Assembly: GCA_963575645.1 (NCBI GenBank)
Contig: OY754475.1
Span: 22,420,509-22,484,508, forward strand
Direction of reading: 5' to 3'
Length of the DNA stretch: 64,000 nt
Origin: Xanthostigma xanthostigma
Lineage: Eukaryota; Arthropoda; Insecta; Raphidioptera; Raphidiidae
Part shown: in pieces, positions 33,701 through 44,530 of the stretch
How positions within the stretch are numbered: position 1 is the first letter of the stretch
How the letters are laid out: the number at the start of each line of letters is the position of its first letter
Notes under the pieces: model-generated
Told to the model about the DNA's origin: nothing
Seen by the model: the letters and a program-made list of their open reading frames with translations, nothing else
Database searches by the model: none
Position numbers and translations under genes: made by a program

Positions 33701-34139
33701 GCAGCCCAGCATCGAAATTAAAATTTTATTTGTTACTAAATGAAGTGTAAAAAACGAGCTCCGTGTCGGCCGCGGGCTTTCATTAACAGATTAGCAGTGA
33801 ATGAAACGGCCCAAAACCTTTGAAGTTACCTTTAATGATATATACTGCGCGAGCTATCATACGAAATGTCTATTATTAGTTCGGAGTTCTGTTTTGATTA
33901 TTTATCTAATTTCAACTAAAACTAGACATGCACTCCGAATACCGTAATTGCCTTCCGAATAACTTCCCTAATTAGTTAGCTGTACAACGTGTGCAGGCGT
34001 GTCGAAACTAAACGCACGGGCCAATAACTATAACAATAACTATAGACACTATGTTTGTCTAAAATTTTGAACTCAAAATTAGGTAATAAGAAAACAAAGA
34101 ATCGACGATGACAATTCACACAAATTATTAGAAATAATG
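33701..34139. other. unassigned sequence
   Basis: No gene or boundary is supported. Confidence 0.3.
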
Positions 34140-34320
34140 GAGTTGGATTTGTGGCGCGGTTGGTTGGGAGTAAACCCGTGCAATCGGCGCGACACTTTTA
34201 TCGGACGACGTCACGTTAGTGTGCGTTGGATAAAACACGGCTTTAGTTGAAGGCGACATTTATATAACAGGGCGAAATTCAGTTACTATACTATTTCGTT
34301 AGATGACAGCGCGTAGCGCT
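34140..34320 (+). repeat. repeat family Y, copy 3
   Basis: GTTGGTTGGGAGTAAACCCG, then TCGGCGCGACACTTTTAT and GACGTCACGTTAG, and ACAGGGCGAAATTCAGTTAC. This is the clearest uninterrupted copy of the family split at 54491. Confidence 0.65.
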
Positions 34321-34654
34321 TGCCGTGTGTATACGCGTCGGATTGTAACATGGCTTTTATTGATGACGACATCTAACCGACAATTTATTAGTTACTGGAA
34401 TAGATATTTAAGTGGCGCTGCCTGTGACTTATTTATTTTATTCCAAAATAATAGTGATACATTTTTTTTATAATTTTTAAAATCCTGTCCAACTTGGCTG
34501 AAGACAGTGCTAGGGCAGGAGTATGGGTTAAGGACGTGTGAAAATTAAAAAAAAAAGTATAAAATAAAAAATAAAGATTAAAAATAATAAAGAATACAAT
34601 TATATGATGATATTACAAATACCATTTAAATTATCTTCACCTATTGCTCTAAGT
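34321..34654. other. possible LINE 3' end
   Basis: CCAACTTGGCTGAAGACAGT, GCTAGGGCAGG and a GTGTGA stop, followed by A-rich sequence (34535-34600), recall the last residues and tail of some insect non-LTR retrotransposons (a LAED... stretch). Only about 18 codons support this. Confidence 0.25.
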
Positions 34655-34920
34655 CAGGGGCCACACTGCTGATGAAAATATGACCGTGGGCCAAAAACTT
34701 GGAGAAAAAGGCCTTATTTCCGCAACAAATAAGAGCAAAAAAAAAGTCCTTTCGTTATCTTTTTTACTATTTAGTATTTACTATTTTTCTAAAAAAATGT
34801 TTATGCGCCAAATTCATATTGACAAACTATTTTCGCTCTTATATTTTTAAAATGCTTCGCGGGCCGGACAAAAATCTACTGCGCCTTTCAGAGACCTTTT
34901 TTCCAATTTTTTAGAATTTT
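34655..34920. mobile_element. hAT-like fragment
   Basis: GTCAGGGGCCACACTGCTG with GTGGGCCAAA near the left and CTTCGCGGGCCGGACAAAA near 34856 fit hAT termini in which CAGGGGCC..., GGGCC and GCGGGCCGG pieces are common. Both edges are decayed. Confidence 0.4.
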
Positions 34921-34983
34921 TAATTTTCACTTGAATGTAAAAAATATAAATAAACGCAGACGTTTCACATCTGCCGGGCGCCC

Positions 34984-35028
34984 CTTTTGTATAAAAAGAT
35001 ATGTGAGACATATCTTTTTATACAAAAG
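34984..35028. repeat. perfect 21-bp hairpin
   Basis: CTTTTGTATAAAAAGATATGT and its exact inverse, separated by GAG. Confidence 0.85.
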
Positions 35029-35189
35029 CTAGCTCTATATAGAACTGAATAACTGAATAAATTATTATCAAATTATGTTCATAAGTCACAACGTTCAAGC
35101 AGTGAATACTATTTGTGTCGGTCCCTGTGCGGATAAAAAAAAAAACAATTGTTGCAAAGGTCAACTTGTTGCCGATAGTTGGAGTTCGT

Positions 35190-35480
35190 CGGCTGACACC
35201 CCCTCAGTCGCGAGTCCCACCTGACGATGCCGGATTACAACCGAGAACTTGTGCATTTATGTCCTGCACTAAAAATAGCATCCGTCCTTGCTGTGTCGGG
35301 GGAAGGGAGAGATGTACGCTCGGGGGTGGCACGCGCGAGGGGATGAGTGGCCCGTACGCACCCTACATCACCTGTACGGGCGGCGATTCCCGGCTGTAGA
35401 GCCGGCGCCCCACTGAGGCAGCGCGGCCCGAGCGCTGCACCTATTGTAAACGCAGAGCAGGTTTGGTTGGCGCAACTCGC
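35190..35480. other. GC-rich island, unassigned
   Basis: CpG- and G-rich sequence such as GGGGGAAGGGAGAG and GCGATTCCCGGCTGTAGAGC. The reverse strand has a tRNA-A-box-like GCCTCAGTGGGGCG and, 200 bases away, GGTTGTAATCCGG, too far apart for a tRNA. Frames of 80-95 codons cross it without a domain. Confidence 0.3.
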
Positions 35481-35664
35481 GTAGCCCGGTACCCTTCCAA
35501 ATACCTAAAACGACCGCATTGTACAACAGCTATGCAAATAATAATATTAATTAGTTTGTTCCGAGAAACGCTATCGAGTCAGTGTTAGAGACATGCGCAA
35601 AAACAGTTCCAAAAACGGAACAAATATGTTTGGAAAAAGATCTAGTTGCGCCGAGAATACTCAA

Positions 35665-35720
35665 ATGCACCGTCTCCCAAAGTATGGGTCGCGACTCGGC
35701 AGCGAGTCGTAGAAAAAAAT
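35665..35720 (+). mobile_element. hAT (SPIN-type) terminus fragment
   Basis: CCGTCTCCCAAAGTATGGGT followed by CGCGACTCGG resembles SPIN-type hAT ends of the CAG-x-GGTTCTCAACC-TGTGGGTCGCGAC kind. No opposite end was found. Confidence 0.35.
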
Positions 35721-35758
35721 TATTATTAAAAAAATCATTTTAAATGTTAATTTTTTAC

Positions 35759-36078
35759 TCTATACTAATATATAAAGGTGAAGAGTTATTTGTTTAGTTG
35801 AGCGCGCTAATCTCAGGAACTACTGGTTCGAATTGATTTTTTTTTTGTTGGATAGCCTATTTATCGTAGACGGCTATAGGCTATATAATGTCACGCTACG
35901 ACCAATAGGAGCGGAGCATCAATGAAAAATGTAACAAAATATAACTCAAAACTTGTCCGTCCGACAAAAACTTTTGCACGGTAACTCTGATCATCATGAA
36001 ATTTGGACACAACATTAATCTGGGTAAACTAAGATGAATGTGTCAATTCGATTTGCCCTCGTGCGAAGCAGGGCTGGA
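35759..36078 (+). mobile_element. non-autonomous Helitron, family H2
   Basis: Starts TCTATACTAATATATAAAGG. Internal blocks GCGCTAATCTCAGGAACTAC, TCACGCTACGACCAATAGGA and CATCATGAAATTTGGACACA match 17774-18117. The 3' end has decayed (GTGCGAAGCAGGGCTGGACA), and CTAG is lost. Confidence 0.7.
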
Positions 36079-36167
36079 CAACCACCCGGACTTTTTTTAT
36101 GTAAACTAACATTTGTTTGTGTAATGAATTGTATAATTTATTTGGAAAAAAATTTGTTCAAATATTT

Positions 36168-36386
36168 TTTGAGACGAATAAATATTTGTTCTTGCCTATT
36201 GGATCGTATAATTTGTTTGGACCAACCAATATTTGTTTGCCTCAAACAATTGTCAAATCTAGATTTTTGAACGTCATTTGTTTTTGACAACAAATGACAA
36301 TCTTAAAACGCTTGAGGCAACAAAATATTGATTGGTTCAAACAGACGATACGATCCAATAGGCACGAGCAAATATTTGTTCTGGGT
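36168..36386. mobile_element. foldback-like element with about 70-bp imperfect arms
   Basis: AATATTTGTTCTTGCCTATT and GGATCGTATAATTTG (left, about 36180-36220) are mirrored by GATCCAATAGGCACGAGC and AATATTTGTTC (about 36354-36382). ACCAACCAATATTTG mirrors AATATTGATTGGTT. ATTTGTTTTTGACAACAAAT sits at the centre. Related CATTTGTT/AACAAATG pieces also occur at 36107 and 36711. Confidence 0.55.
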
Positions 36387-36894
36387 GTAATGTTTTCGCA
36401 GATAGGACGTTCTGTTGAATTTCCAGCGCTTAAATACTATACAATTAATATATGCAATAATAATTAGCACGTAGCCCACACATAGCGTGTAAGCGTCGTT
36501 ACGGCCTACGCATACCGCCGCGACGCTCTGTGAGTACTTAGAGCGGGCCGGAATCAACGCTAAATCCCAACAAACAAAGCGCTATTCAGGATTGTAGTAG
36601 TACGAGAATCAAAGCAATCCTTGTACAAGGTTTCGGCAATGTCATTTGTCTACGGAAAGACGATCTGACGAGCTAATTAATTGATATGGCTTAATGTGGC
36701 GAACAAAATGCTCATTTGTTACACAAACAAATGATTATGATCAGTATTTAAAAAATAAGTTATTAGAAATTCGCAGTTTCCAGCTCCTGATTTGCGAATT
36801 ATTTTTACTTGAATGTTTTATTTACACGAACTTAATTCTACCCGGGTTATATTTAAATCGAACATTCTAAACTAAAAAATTAAGGACACATTTT
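36387..36894. other. unassigned sequence
   Basis: No gene is supported. CTCATTTGTTACACAAACAA near 36710 is a small palindrome. Confidence 0.3.
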
Positions 36895-37051
36895 ATTGAA
36901 GGAGATTTATTTGGTTGAGGAACAATTGAAAATAAGCTTTACCAGTGTATCGCTTGTGGCCAACGTTTCGAAAAATATATTTTCATCATCAAGCGATACA
37001 CTGGTAAAGCTTATTTTCAATTGTTCCTCAACCAAATAAATCTCCTTCAAT
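36895..37051. mobile_element. perfect 62-bp inverted repeat with PLE-type loop
   Basis: Positions 36895-36956 and 36990-37051 are exact inverse complements, 62 of 62 by my reading. The 33-base loop, read on minus, is ATGATGAAAATATATTTTTC then GAAACGTTGGCCA, the same order as the PLE terminal motif. Perfect identity implies a recent origin or conversion. Confidence 0.8.
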
Positions 37052-37259
37052 ACATATTTTGGAACAAACTTCTACTAACAATTGACACATTTTATATTTT
37101 AAAATTATAATAGTTTAATCATTAAATTAAAAAAAAGTATTTTGGATTTGAGTTTATTTCAGTATTTTCTTTCCAAAAGAAAATTCTCATGCAGAATATT
37201 TTGCATTACTAAACTTAAGTTTAAAATTTTTTTTTTTAGGAAGATATTTCAAGAAATAC

Positions 37260-37880
37260 CAAAATAATTAAGTAAATTAAAGTCGTCAGTTAAATTACAA
37301 ACCTTCGGTTAAGTATAGAAATAAATCTTTCTTTTTATGTATTTAACTAGAAAAAAAGTTAAAATAAAATCGACAGTTAAACTGTTAACCTTTGGTTAAG
37401 AATATTTAAAAAAATAGTTCGATTTCATTTTTCAATATCTCACGCTGTATAATTTATGAATTTCGAGAACTAGAAAGAAAATAATTAAAGTCGATAGTTA
37501 AAGTCACTAACCTTCGGTTTGGAGTTAGAAAAAATAAAACGGTTTTTTTAACCCGCGCTGTAAAATTCATTTCCAAAACTAGAAAAAAATCATTAAATTA
37601 AAGTCGACAGTTAAGCCACTAACCTTCGGTTAAAAATTAAGGCAAGTAAATCGATTTTTTAGCCCGCGCTGTACTTATAATTCACAAATTTACAGAACTA
37701 GAAATAACAGTTAAATTAAAGTCGACAGTTAATCCACTAACCTTCGGTTAAGAATTATAGAAAATAAATCGACTTGTTTTTATATCTCACGCTGCAAAAA
37801 TCACGAATTTCCAAATCTACGAAAAAGACAGTTAGTTAAATTAAAGTCGACAGTTAAACCCACTAACCTTCCGTTTAACT
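37260..37880 (+). repeat. minisatellite, six units of about 86-125 bp
   Basis: CGACAG (or CGTCAG/CGATAG) TTAA occurs at 37285, 37371, 37492, 37605, 37723 and 37848. Each is followed by CCACTAACCTTCGGTTAAG or a variant, in which TAACC-TTC-GGTTA can fold into a five-pair hairpin. CACGCTGTA and GAATTTC blocks separate the units. Confidence 0.85.
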
Positions 37881-38310
37881 GGTGCGCCTTAGCGTGCGAA
37901 AACGTGGAGACAACACAGTTGTACAGAGAGAGGAAGAGAGCACCGCACGTCACTGGAGTAGAGAGACACAGGTACTTACAACAACTGAATCAAGAGACCT
38001 TCGCACACAGAGAGACCGGGTTCACTGCGTGTCGGTCGTTGTAATAAAGCAGCGTTACAGCTGCAGCAGCGTTACAGCGGAGACTAACAGCTCTCGCCAT
38101 AGGCCCGTGCATCGGTCGGTAGCTGAGCGAGCGAGACGTACGCATGTCGGCGTCTCACTCGGACGCACACGCCGCTCCACAGGTTGTTCCGTTCCGCCCG
38201 GACACACATACAAACGCGCTTAACCCCCTTTCCTCCGCCACCTCCTCCTCCAGTCACCTACCTACATTGCTTTACACATCACATGCCGTATTATGTATGT
38301 ATGTACCTTG
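37881..38310 (+). promoter_or_regulatory. GC-rich island, possible 5' exon region
   Basis: Composition changes sharply after the minisatellite: purine-rich GAGAGAGGAAGAGAGCACCG, then CpG-rich sequence to about 38230. CACAG/GTACTTAC at about 37967-37979 and CACAG/GTTGTT near 38180 look like splice donors. Frames of about 100 codons cross it with no domain. The character fits an untranslated first exon or promoter, without proof. Confidence 0.25.
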
Positions 38311-38518
38311 TTCTCGTTTGATTTATAAAGAGGTGGCCGATTGTTGTCTCTTTCTATCGCGCGTTCTCTTCACGGTCGCAGTAAATTACTACATTATTGA
38401 CGTCACTCGAAGCGTTACTATTTTCAAATTGCACCGCATTTTTTAGTTGCTTCATGCACAGACATGTTAAAAAGGAGCGTTACGAATTGTTTCGTTACAT
38501 GAATATAAATAACTAGAG

Positions 38519-39105
38519 TGACCTGTGCGAATTATTCGCACTAAATAAGTATAATAATTATCACTTTACAAAATTATTTTTTGCAGGTATTCAATTCGTT
38601 TCTAATTTTGCACACTGCTTATAACGTTCTTCTTTTTGTTGTATTACAATATGAAGCTCAGATGACAGATCGAAGAAATATTTTACTAAAATTGTCATAT
38701 AGAGGCGCAAGTAGCAAAAGCGTTGAGCTAAGCCGTCAGACGGCATCATGCAGCATTGCTGTGACGTTGTTCAGCGTTGCTCGCTGTTTCAAAATTAAAG
38801 CCGTCAGATGGCAGTATGCAGTATTGTGTCTGTTGTATTACAATATGAAGGTCAGATGACAGATCGAAGTGTTGACGTTGTTTTAAAATTAAAGCCGTCA
38901 GATGGCAGACGTTGTTCAGCGTTGCTGTATTTTAATTAATTTACAAAAACAAAAGCAATAATAAATTTTTTAGTTGTCGATGTCAGTAGAGCAAGCAATT
39001 ATCTGTAAAATGATATATAATTTATGTGGAGAAATTGCGAGGTTTTGTTTAAAAAGGGAGGCAAACATCTTAAACCTTAGCGTATTAATATATATGATAG
39101 TATTA
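38519..39105 (+). repeat. repeat family Z, copy 1
   Basis: Opens with GTGCGAATTATTCGCAC (a perfect palindrome, 38526-38542). Contains the motif GCCGTCAGATGGCAG three times (about 38740, 38800 and 38888), with CAGATGACAGATCGAAG twice. Ends CTTAAACCTTAGCGTATTAA. The whole unit recurs inverted at 61490-61965. No coding frame persists in both copies. Confidence 0.75.
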
Positions 39106-39119
39106 CATCTGTAGTTTTA

Positions 39120-39336
39120 TTTACAAATAAAAAACATGGCAATCGGTTGAGTAGAGACCGCTAGTGGATTCGGCACATATCAAAGCAGGCTGTGTCGGAT
39201 TAGCGAAATCGTCGGAATAATGGAAGATTACAAAATACATTGTGTTCTTAATTAAGAAACGTAAAAAGTAAAAAAAAAAAAAAACACGCTCACCGGATAA
39301 CTCGGTGTGCCGGACTATAGAGCTTCTACTGTACAG
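39120..39336. mobile_element. Tigger/pogo-like terminal fragment
   Basis: Read on minus from 39336: TACAGTAGAAGCTCTATAGT, CCGGCACACCGAG, TTATCCGGTGAGCGTG. This is the style of Tigger termini. The opposite end (GTGTCGGATTAGCGAAATCG) is only weakly inverted. Confidence 0.45.
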
Positions 39337-39469
39337 ATAATGTTTCATTTAAAAAATAAAAAAAAGGTGTCGAAGTGCTTCGCATTAAAAAACCGTAAAA
39401 CGATTTCTAAAAAAAAAGGCACTCTCACCGTAAATCGATCAATTCTCGTTAGGGGCAATCGATTTGTAT

Positions 39470-39690
39470 AAGACGCGTCAGAACAGAAGAAGAGCGTCGA
39501 GAGTTTGCCGGGGATTCACGGCGCAGCGACGACATATTATTATGCGTGTACAATTGAGTTTCGCGAGGATTTTTTTCACCTCGGCTCGCGTCGGACGCGC
39601 GCGCGCACAAGCAAGCTGGGATTTTTTACACACGCAAAAAGGGGAAACACTATGTTGTGCGAGGTTTTCCAGCTATTTTGGTACGCTGAT
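39470..39690. other. CpG-rich block, unassigned
   Basis: CGGCTCGCGTCGGACGCGCG marks a GC-rich patch of about 150 bases. Two overlapping plus frames of about 90 codons cross it. No motif is visible. Confidence 0.25.
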
Positions 39691-39805
39691 TATTGTACGC
39701 TACACAAACCAGAGAAGGAAACGATCAAACACGAGATGAACGCGAGAAGAGAATGCTCAATCGCGAGAAGATAATATCAACTGTATCCGTAGCAATATAC
39801 CTAGC

Positions 39806-40166
39806 GGTGTGGCGTAGTGGTGAGAGCATTACACTCGCGTTCGGGACGTACCGGGTTCGAATCCCGGCGGGGGCAGATGCCTCTCGTCGAGAAACGGTAA
39901 TTCCCGTATACCGGTCGTCTTGTTGAGGTTTTCCACGGTTCCCCTTGACAATTCCAAATAAATATCGAGACGGTTCCTTATTCAAGATCATGGCCGATTA
40001 CCTGTCAAACTCTTACGCTCAAAATTTGCTTATATTATTCTAATATTCCTTCATTCGCCCATTGCTGAGTGGAAGTTTAAAAATAAAGAAAATAACGGGA
40101 AGTGTGATAGATGGAAAATAGTAATGGTGCGAATGGCGTCTGTTATGACATGAAGTCGAGAAACGC
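39806..40166 (+). mobile_element. tRNA-derived SINE
   Basis: Head: GGTGTGGCGTAGTGGTGAGA (A box) and ACCGGGTTCGAATCCCGGCG (B box, about 39850). Body: CTTGTTGAGGTTTTCCACGG, GATCATGGCCGATTACCTGT, then AACGGGAAGTGTGATAGATG. Ends near AAGTCGAGAAACG. About 80-85% similar by eye to the copy at 61983. Confidence 0.85.
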
Positions 40167-40685
40167 ATTACATCATTATTAATTGCGACTGGTAATGTAC
40201 TGTTTTCTATAAATAAAAACAAATTCGACCCGACGCTTCCACCGCATTATGGTGTGAGCGACGGGTCGAAACATAACATAACCCGACGTTTGAACTTCAT
40301 TAACCTTGAAGCGATATGTCGCTTATCATTATAATTTAATTGCAACGAAATGCCGTTTCCCGAGTAATTGAAACCGGGCTATACAATTACCTTCTCCCTA
40401 AAAAGTATATACTCCGTCTAAAGTTGCAGTAAAAGCAAACGCGAGTGTGAATCGAGCTTATCATGTGCTTTTTATGATTAATATTAGTTTATCATTCCTA
40501 AAATTAATATTGCGTCCCAAATATTATAAAGTAATGAAATAGTACATTGCGTTGTAAGGGCAGAAAATTAGCGATTGCGAACTATACTGACACGTTGTAC
40601 GCGTCATGGGTAAGCACACCTTAAAAACTATATAGATAATATTACTCTTCTTGTTCATTAGACTTAAAAAAGAGGTTATCAATTC
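40167..40685. other. unassigned sequence
   Basis: GACGCTTCCACCGCATTATG with GTGAGCGACGGGTCGAAAC near 40230 echoes the GGTCGA motif of the array at 562-1095. No gene is supported. Confidence 0.3.
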
Positions 40686-40689
40686 TACC

Positions 40690-40910
40690 TATATAAAGGT
40701 GATTTTTAAGTTGATTCTTTCTTTTAACAGCGTGTAGAAGTCAAATCGACGAGCAAATATTTCAAGTAATTTTTTTATCAAAATTCAAAAATGAAAGAGA
40801 AACGGGCTTTTAAAGTTTCATAAAATTTTATCAAAATTCTGGCGTTATGTTATGTCACTATGAAAATATGTTATGTCACAGAAATTGTTCGAAGTTGTCC
40901 CCGTTTTGTT
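40690..40910. mobile_element. half copy of foldback family W
   Basis: ACAGCGTGTAGAAGTCAAAT, GACGAGCAAATATTTCAA and ATGAAAGAGAAACGG, then GTTATGTCACTATG, align with the left arm of 51190-51645. The second arm is reduced to a few bases around 40868. Confidence 0.65.
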
Positions 40911-41925
40911 GAACACAAATGTGCGTGCGTCGTAGCCATGCTTGAACTAGCGATAAGGGCCTTCAGCGAATTTTTTGGGATGCATTTCCGATTTGTGCTG
41001 ACATTTCTTCGCGTGTATTTACTTAAAAATAATATTTAAAAATGTCCACTATACGCAGTGTACGAGACAGATTAAAATCACTGAGAAAGCACGTGTTGCA
41101 GCTATGCGAATGTCGCGCCTAAGAAAACTATTCAACAACGCAATCGATAGGATTTAAGCAAAACACATATAGTCATGCTATATCCGCTATATGCTAATAG
41201 TCGAAGAGGGTGGGCGTACAATCAACAAGTGTGCTTAGGAGGTGCAAGCAAACGACGCCTGGCGTCGATAATAATAATATAAAAGTAATGTTATTACCTA
41301 TACGCCAACACGCCATACGTAGCTCCTGAGGTGAAAGAGATAAAAAAACAAACACACTTTTGTGAACGGGTGGTAAATGTTTAATAAATGTTATAGTAAT
41401 TCATATTGACACAGATCTTTAAACTTACGTTTTTAGTAACTTTTTTTTAAGCTTTATTTATTAGAACGAAGTTCCTTATGGGACGTAATAGATATAAATT
41501 GAGAGGGCTAGAAAAAAATCGTAAGAAAAAAGCGTAAAGAAAATCTAATCTAATTATCAATTATATGTCTGTTTGTCAAAATTTGAACTCCCAGTTAGCC
41601 AACTTTCCCCGACGTGCTGTCTTAACGTAGCGTCGACGCAAAACGATGAAAAAAACGGTTATGCAAGAAGACATCATTAAATAAAAGTTTTCAATATTTA
41701 ATGCAGAATTTAAAAGAAAAGAAACAAGTTTTAAGAAAATCAGAAAAATTATTATTTATGTAACAACGTAAGGACTTAAACAGTATAGCAAATTTTTAAT
41801 TAGATTCGTGTTGTCGCGAAGTTAGTCGAGGAAAACGACGCACTAAGTTTCTATCCTAGTTGGCGCAGTTTAGTCACGTTACACGTAAAAATAGAAAACT
41901 TTTATGTAACAACATTAATAAATGG
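40911..41925. other. unassigned sequence
   Basis: No gene, array or element end is supported on either strand. Confidence 0.3.
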
Positions 41926-42247
41926 GTTGCCTAGCTAGATCGCGTACCGATGCTTTTAAATAAAAAAAAATCTAATTGACTTATTGGATCAATTTCCTCG
42001 ATTCGTTAATTATAAAAATCGAACCTAAAATGAGAGAATATGACACAAGAAATCGGAATATACCATCGATTCTATACATAAATATACATTGTAAATAGTT
42101 GTTTGTTTTGTTAACATTTTATTTGTGTCATATTCTCTCAGCTTAGGCTCGATTTTTATGATTAACAAATCAAAATCCAAAAAAGTCAATTAGAATTTAT
42201 TTAATTTAACAGCATCGGTGCGCGATTTAGCTAGGCGACCCATGCGC
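41926..42247. mobile_element. MITE with GGGTTGCCTAGCTAGATCGC termini
   Basis: The left end GGGTTGCCTAGCTAGATCGC and the right end (on minus GGGTCGCCTAGCTAAATCGC) open long imperfect inverted arms. GAGAGAATATGACACAAG mirrors TTGTGTCATATTCTCTC, and TCGATTCGTTAATTAT mirrors the right-arm counterpart. About 320 bp, no coding content. Confidence 0.7.
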
Positions 42248-42260
42248 GATTTATCAATGT

Positions 42261-42410
42261 ATATGTTACGGCTAAAGGTAGGTGTGAACATAAATTTAAG
42301 ATTAGCCGGCTAAACTTAGGTTTATCTTTAGCTGCTTCTCGAAGATAAATCTAAGTTTAGCCGGCTAATCTTAAGTTTATGTTCACACCTACCTTTAGTC
42401 GTAACATATA
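42261..42410. mobile_element. 150-bp hairpin element
   Basis: Left arm 42261-42328 (ATATGTTACGGCTAAAGGTA...) and right arm 42342-42410 are almost perfect inverses. GATTAGCCGGCTAAACTTAG lies in each arm, so each also contains TTTAGCCGGCTAA. The loop is 13 bases. It abuts the MITE at 41926. Confidence 0.8.
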
Positions 42411-43200
42411 TATTATCTAACATAATATAATCTTTGACATCGTCAAATAACAGATGAGGGTATATATTTCTAATACGCCTGCAGGACGGCCGACACGCGC
42501 GCCACTGAAAACAACGAAACACCGACAACGGAACGTGTGTAAACACTTAACCCCGCCATTGTTGTATTTGTTTGGGAGAGATCCGATAGCTGTATATTAT
42601 ATAATATTACCGTGCTCTCTGCCGAGGTTTGCATTCAGACAAAGCCCTGTTTATTTTTCGCGGCATTGTCACGGAAAATTTTAATTAATTACATTGACTT
42701 TTCTAATGATGCTGTGTATTCAACAATCGTTCTGAATACATCGTCGAAGCTATGCGCGCTCCATTAACGCCTTTCGAACAAGAGCTGAATTTGGATAGGT
42801 CAATTTCGCACGAAATCGAATCAAGTTGTGGAACCATTCGAGTTCAAAATGACTACCGAAATTGTTACAACGGTTGTTGGTTTGTACGTACGTACGTCCG
42901 CGCTGTACATGTTGCAATTCTTGACGGATGGCTTTGGTTTATTCTTTTTCCGTTTTGTTTTAGACGTTCCGAACAATATTATATTATGTTTGAACTAGTT
43001 AATTGATAAAACCAAAAGGTTAATATTGTATTTTTAAGCCCAGAGTTGATTGCTTTTAGTTGAGACTGCGACAAACTAGTTGAAGTACTTCTATGTATAA
43101 TGTACAGTTAAATAAAGATTGAATACTGATTTGATACGTGCGTTTTATTTTAAGGTATTGAAAAAATATCTATTTTTATTTTTTTATCTGCGTAAAAAAT
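42411..43200. other. unassigned sequence
   Basis: A frame of 76 codons near 42454 and another of 84 near 42752 show no domain. No boundary is supported. Confidence 0.3.
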
Positions 43201-43204
43201 CAGG

Positions 43205-43416
43205 ACGACTTAAAAATCCGGACAAAGTCTGGACGGATGGTAACCCTAATTATTTCTATGCTTTATCGGAAATGGCTGAGAGATAGACATGGTACTCAAT
43301 CATGGATGGATTGGACGATTTTTAAGGGTTTATATAATAAAATAATATTTTTTGCGTATGGAACTGGAGAGCCGCAACTTTACATCAAAAGAGCCGCAGG
43401 TTGCCGACCCCTGGTT
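43205..43416. mobile_element. two hAT-type termini
   Basis: Read on minus, TTAGGGTTACCATCCGTCCA (43232-43251) is a hAT-style end, and AACCAGGGGTCGGCAACCTG (43395-43414) with TGCGGCTC is the classic CAGGGGTCGGCAACC type. Both point the same way, so they are ends of two different elements, each without a visible partner. Confidence 0.6.
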
Positions 43417-43519
43417 TAGACTGTAATTAGTTGCGGGCAGCAAAAAATGTGCGCAAAAGATATGTCCCTTTCCTTTATTTATCTAAGGTTTACACCATAA
43501 AAACAGATGTAGGCAAATC

Positions 43520-43610
43520 GGGTTCGGTTGTCGAGTTGCTGTCGTGTCTGCAGCTTCGTAAGTTCGTATGCAGCAAGTTGCTGGTTCGATTCCCACTAGC
43601 ACCATCATTT
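43520..43610 (+). mobile_element. possible tRNA-like SINE head
   Basis: GTCGTGTCTGCAGCTTCGTA and a strong B box GCTGGTTCGATTCCCAC, followed by TAGCACCA and then T-rich sequence. The A-box side (GGTTGTCGAGTTGCTG) is imperfect, and a clover-leaf cannot be drawn convincingly. It differs from the common SINE here. Confidence 0.35.
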
Positions 43611-44095
43611 TTATTATTCCATATTCCACTTGATAGTTATTTTATACGTTTTTTAAGATTGTCTCTAAGTAGTTCATTTTTCGCATAGACAAACAGAGCG
43701 CGGCGTGCAGTATGAACATTTTTGTATGTCTGAAAAATCGCTACGCTTCCTGAAGCAATTTACACTGCCGCGGAGCCAGTCCACACATGCTACACTTTTT
43801 GCATAATATATAATATTACGTAATGCATAAACAATTAATGAATACGGACAGGTGCAGTGCAAAGCGGCTTAAAGCTCTCAAAGCACTCTGCAAATATTTT
43901 ATAAGCCCCGCCGCTCACAGCACTAACTGTTCAATAAGTGAATTCGAGTGGAATTTCAGTGTTTGTTTTCGGAATTCTCTACCAAATAAACGATTTGACT
44001 GTCATCTAGCGGCAAGTAAAATATCGGTGAGTTCTAGCATGGCTTGACGTTTTACTAGGCGAAAATCGCTCAGGGTTCGTTCTAATTTAAAATTA
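43611..44095. other. unassigned sequence
   Basis: No gene or boundary is supported. Confidence 0.3.
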
Positions 44096-44099
44096 GACT

Positions 44100-44530
44100 G
44101 TTTCTTTTTTTTAATTAAAATGTGCTTTAAACATGACAAAAAAATCGTATTCTTCAAAAATTATAGCCACGCCCCTGTTCTATAAACAGCGCTTTAGAAA
44201 TTCGACAAAATCATTTTTAAAAATAAAAAATATGCACATCAACCAATAAAGAGTGAAGATTAAAAAAGGTTAGTCATGAAAAAGATCGTATCCTTCAATT
44301 TAAAATCATAGCCACGCCCCTTGTTAACAGTCACTAAAAACAGCGCTTTGGAAATTCGACAAAACGTATTTTTTAAATAAAAAATCTGCACATCGGCCAA
44401 TAAAGAGTGAAGATTTGAAAAGGTCGGTCATTAAAAAAAATCGAATTTAAAATCATGACCACGCCCCTGCACTCAATAACTAAAAACAGCGCTTTATAAA
44501 GTCGATAACACGCATTTTTTGATTACATCC
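44100..44530 (+). repeat. 145-bp tandem repeat, three units, each with CCACGCCCCT
   Basis: GCCACGCCCC occurs at 44166, 44311 and (as GACCACGCCCC) 44457, 145-146 bases apart. Each unit also has AACAGCGCTTTA, ATTCGACAAAA and CCAATAAAGAGTGAAGAT. CCACGCCCC matches the binding preference of KLF/SP-type zinc fingers, but a repeat origin explains its recurrence. Confidence 0.85.

Noticed and set aside
33311-33743. Frames of 74-93 codons (and 112 codons at 32969)
   Set aside because: They read through the triplicated MITE terminus.
35190-35480. Split tRNA-like promoter on minus (A-box- and B-box-like pieces)
   Set aside because: The boxes are about 200 bases apart, too far for a tRNA or a typical SINE head.
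39806-39880. tRNA gene
   Set aside because: A and B boxes are present, but the acceptor and anticodon stems do not fold well and the sequence continues into a shared SINE body seen at four other loci.
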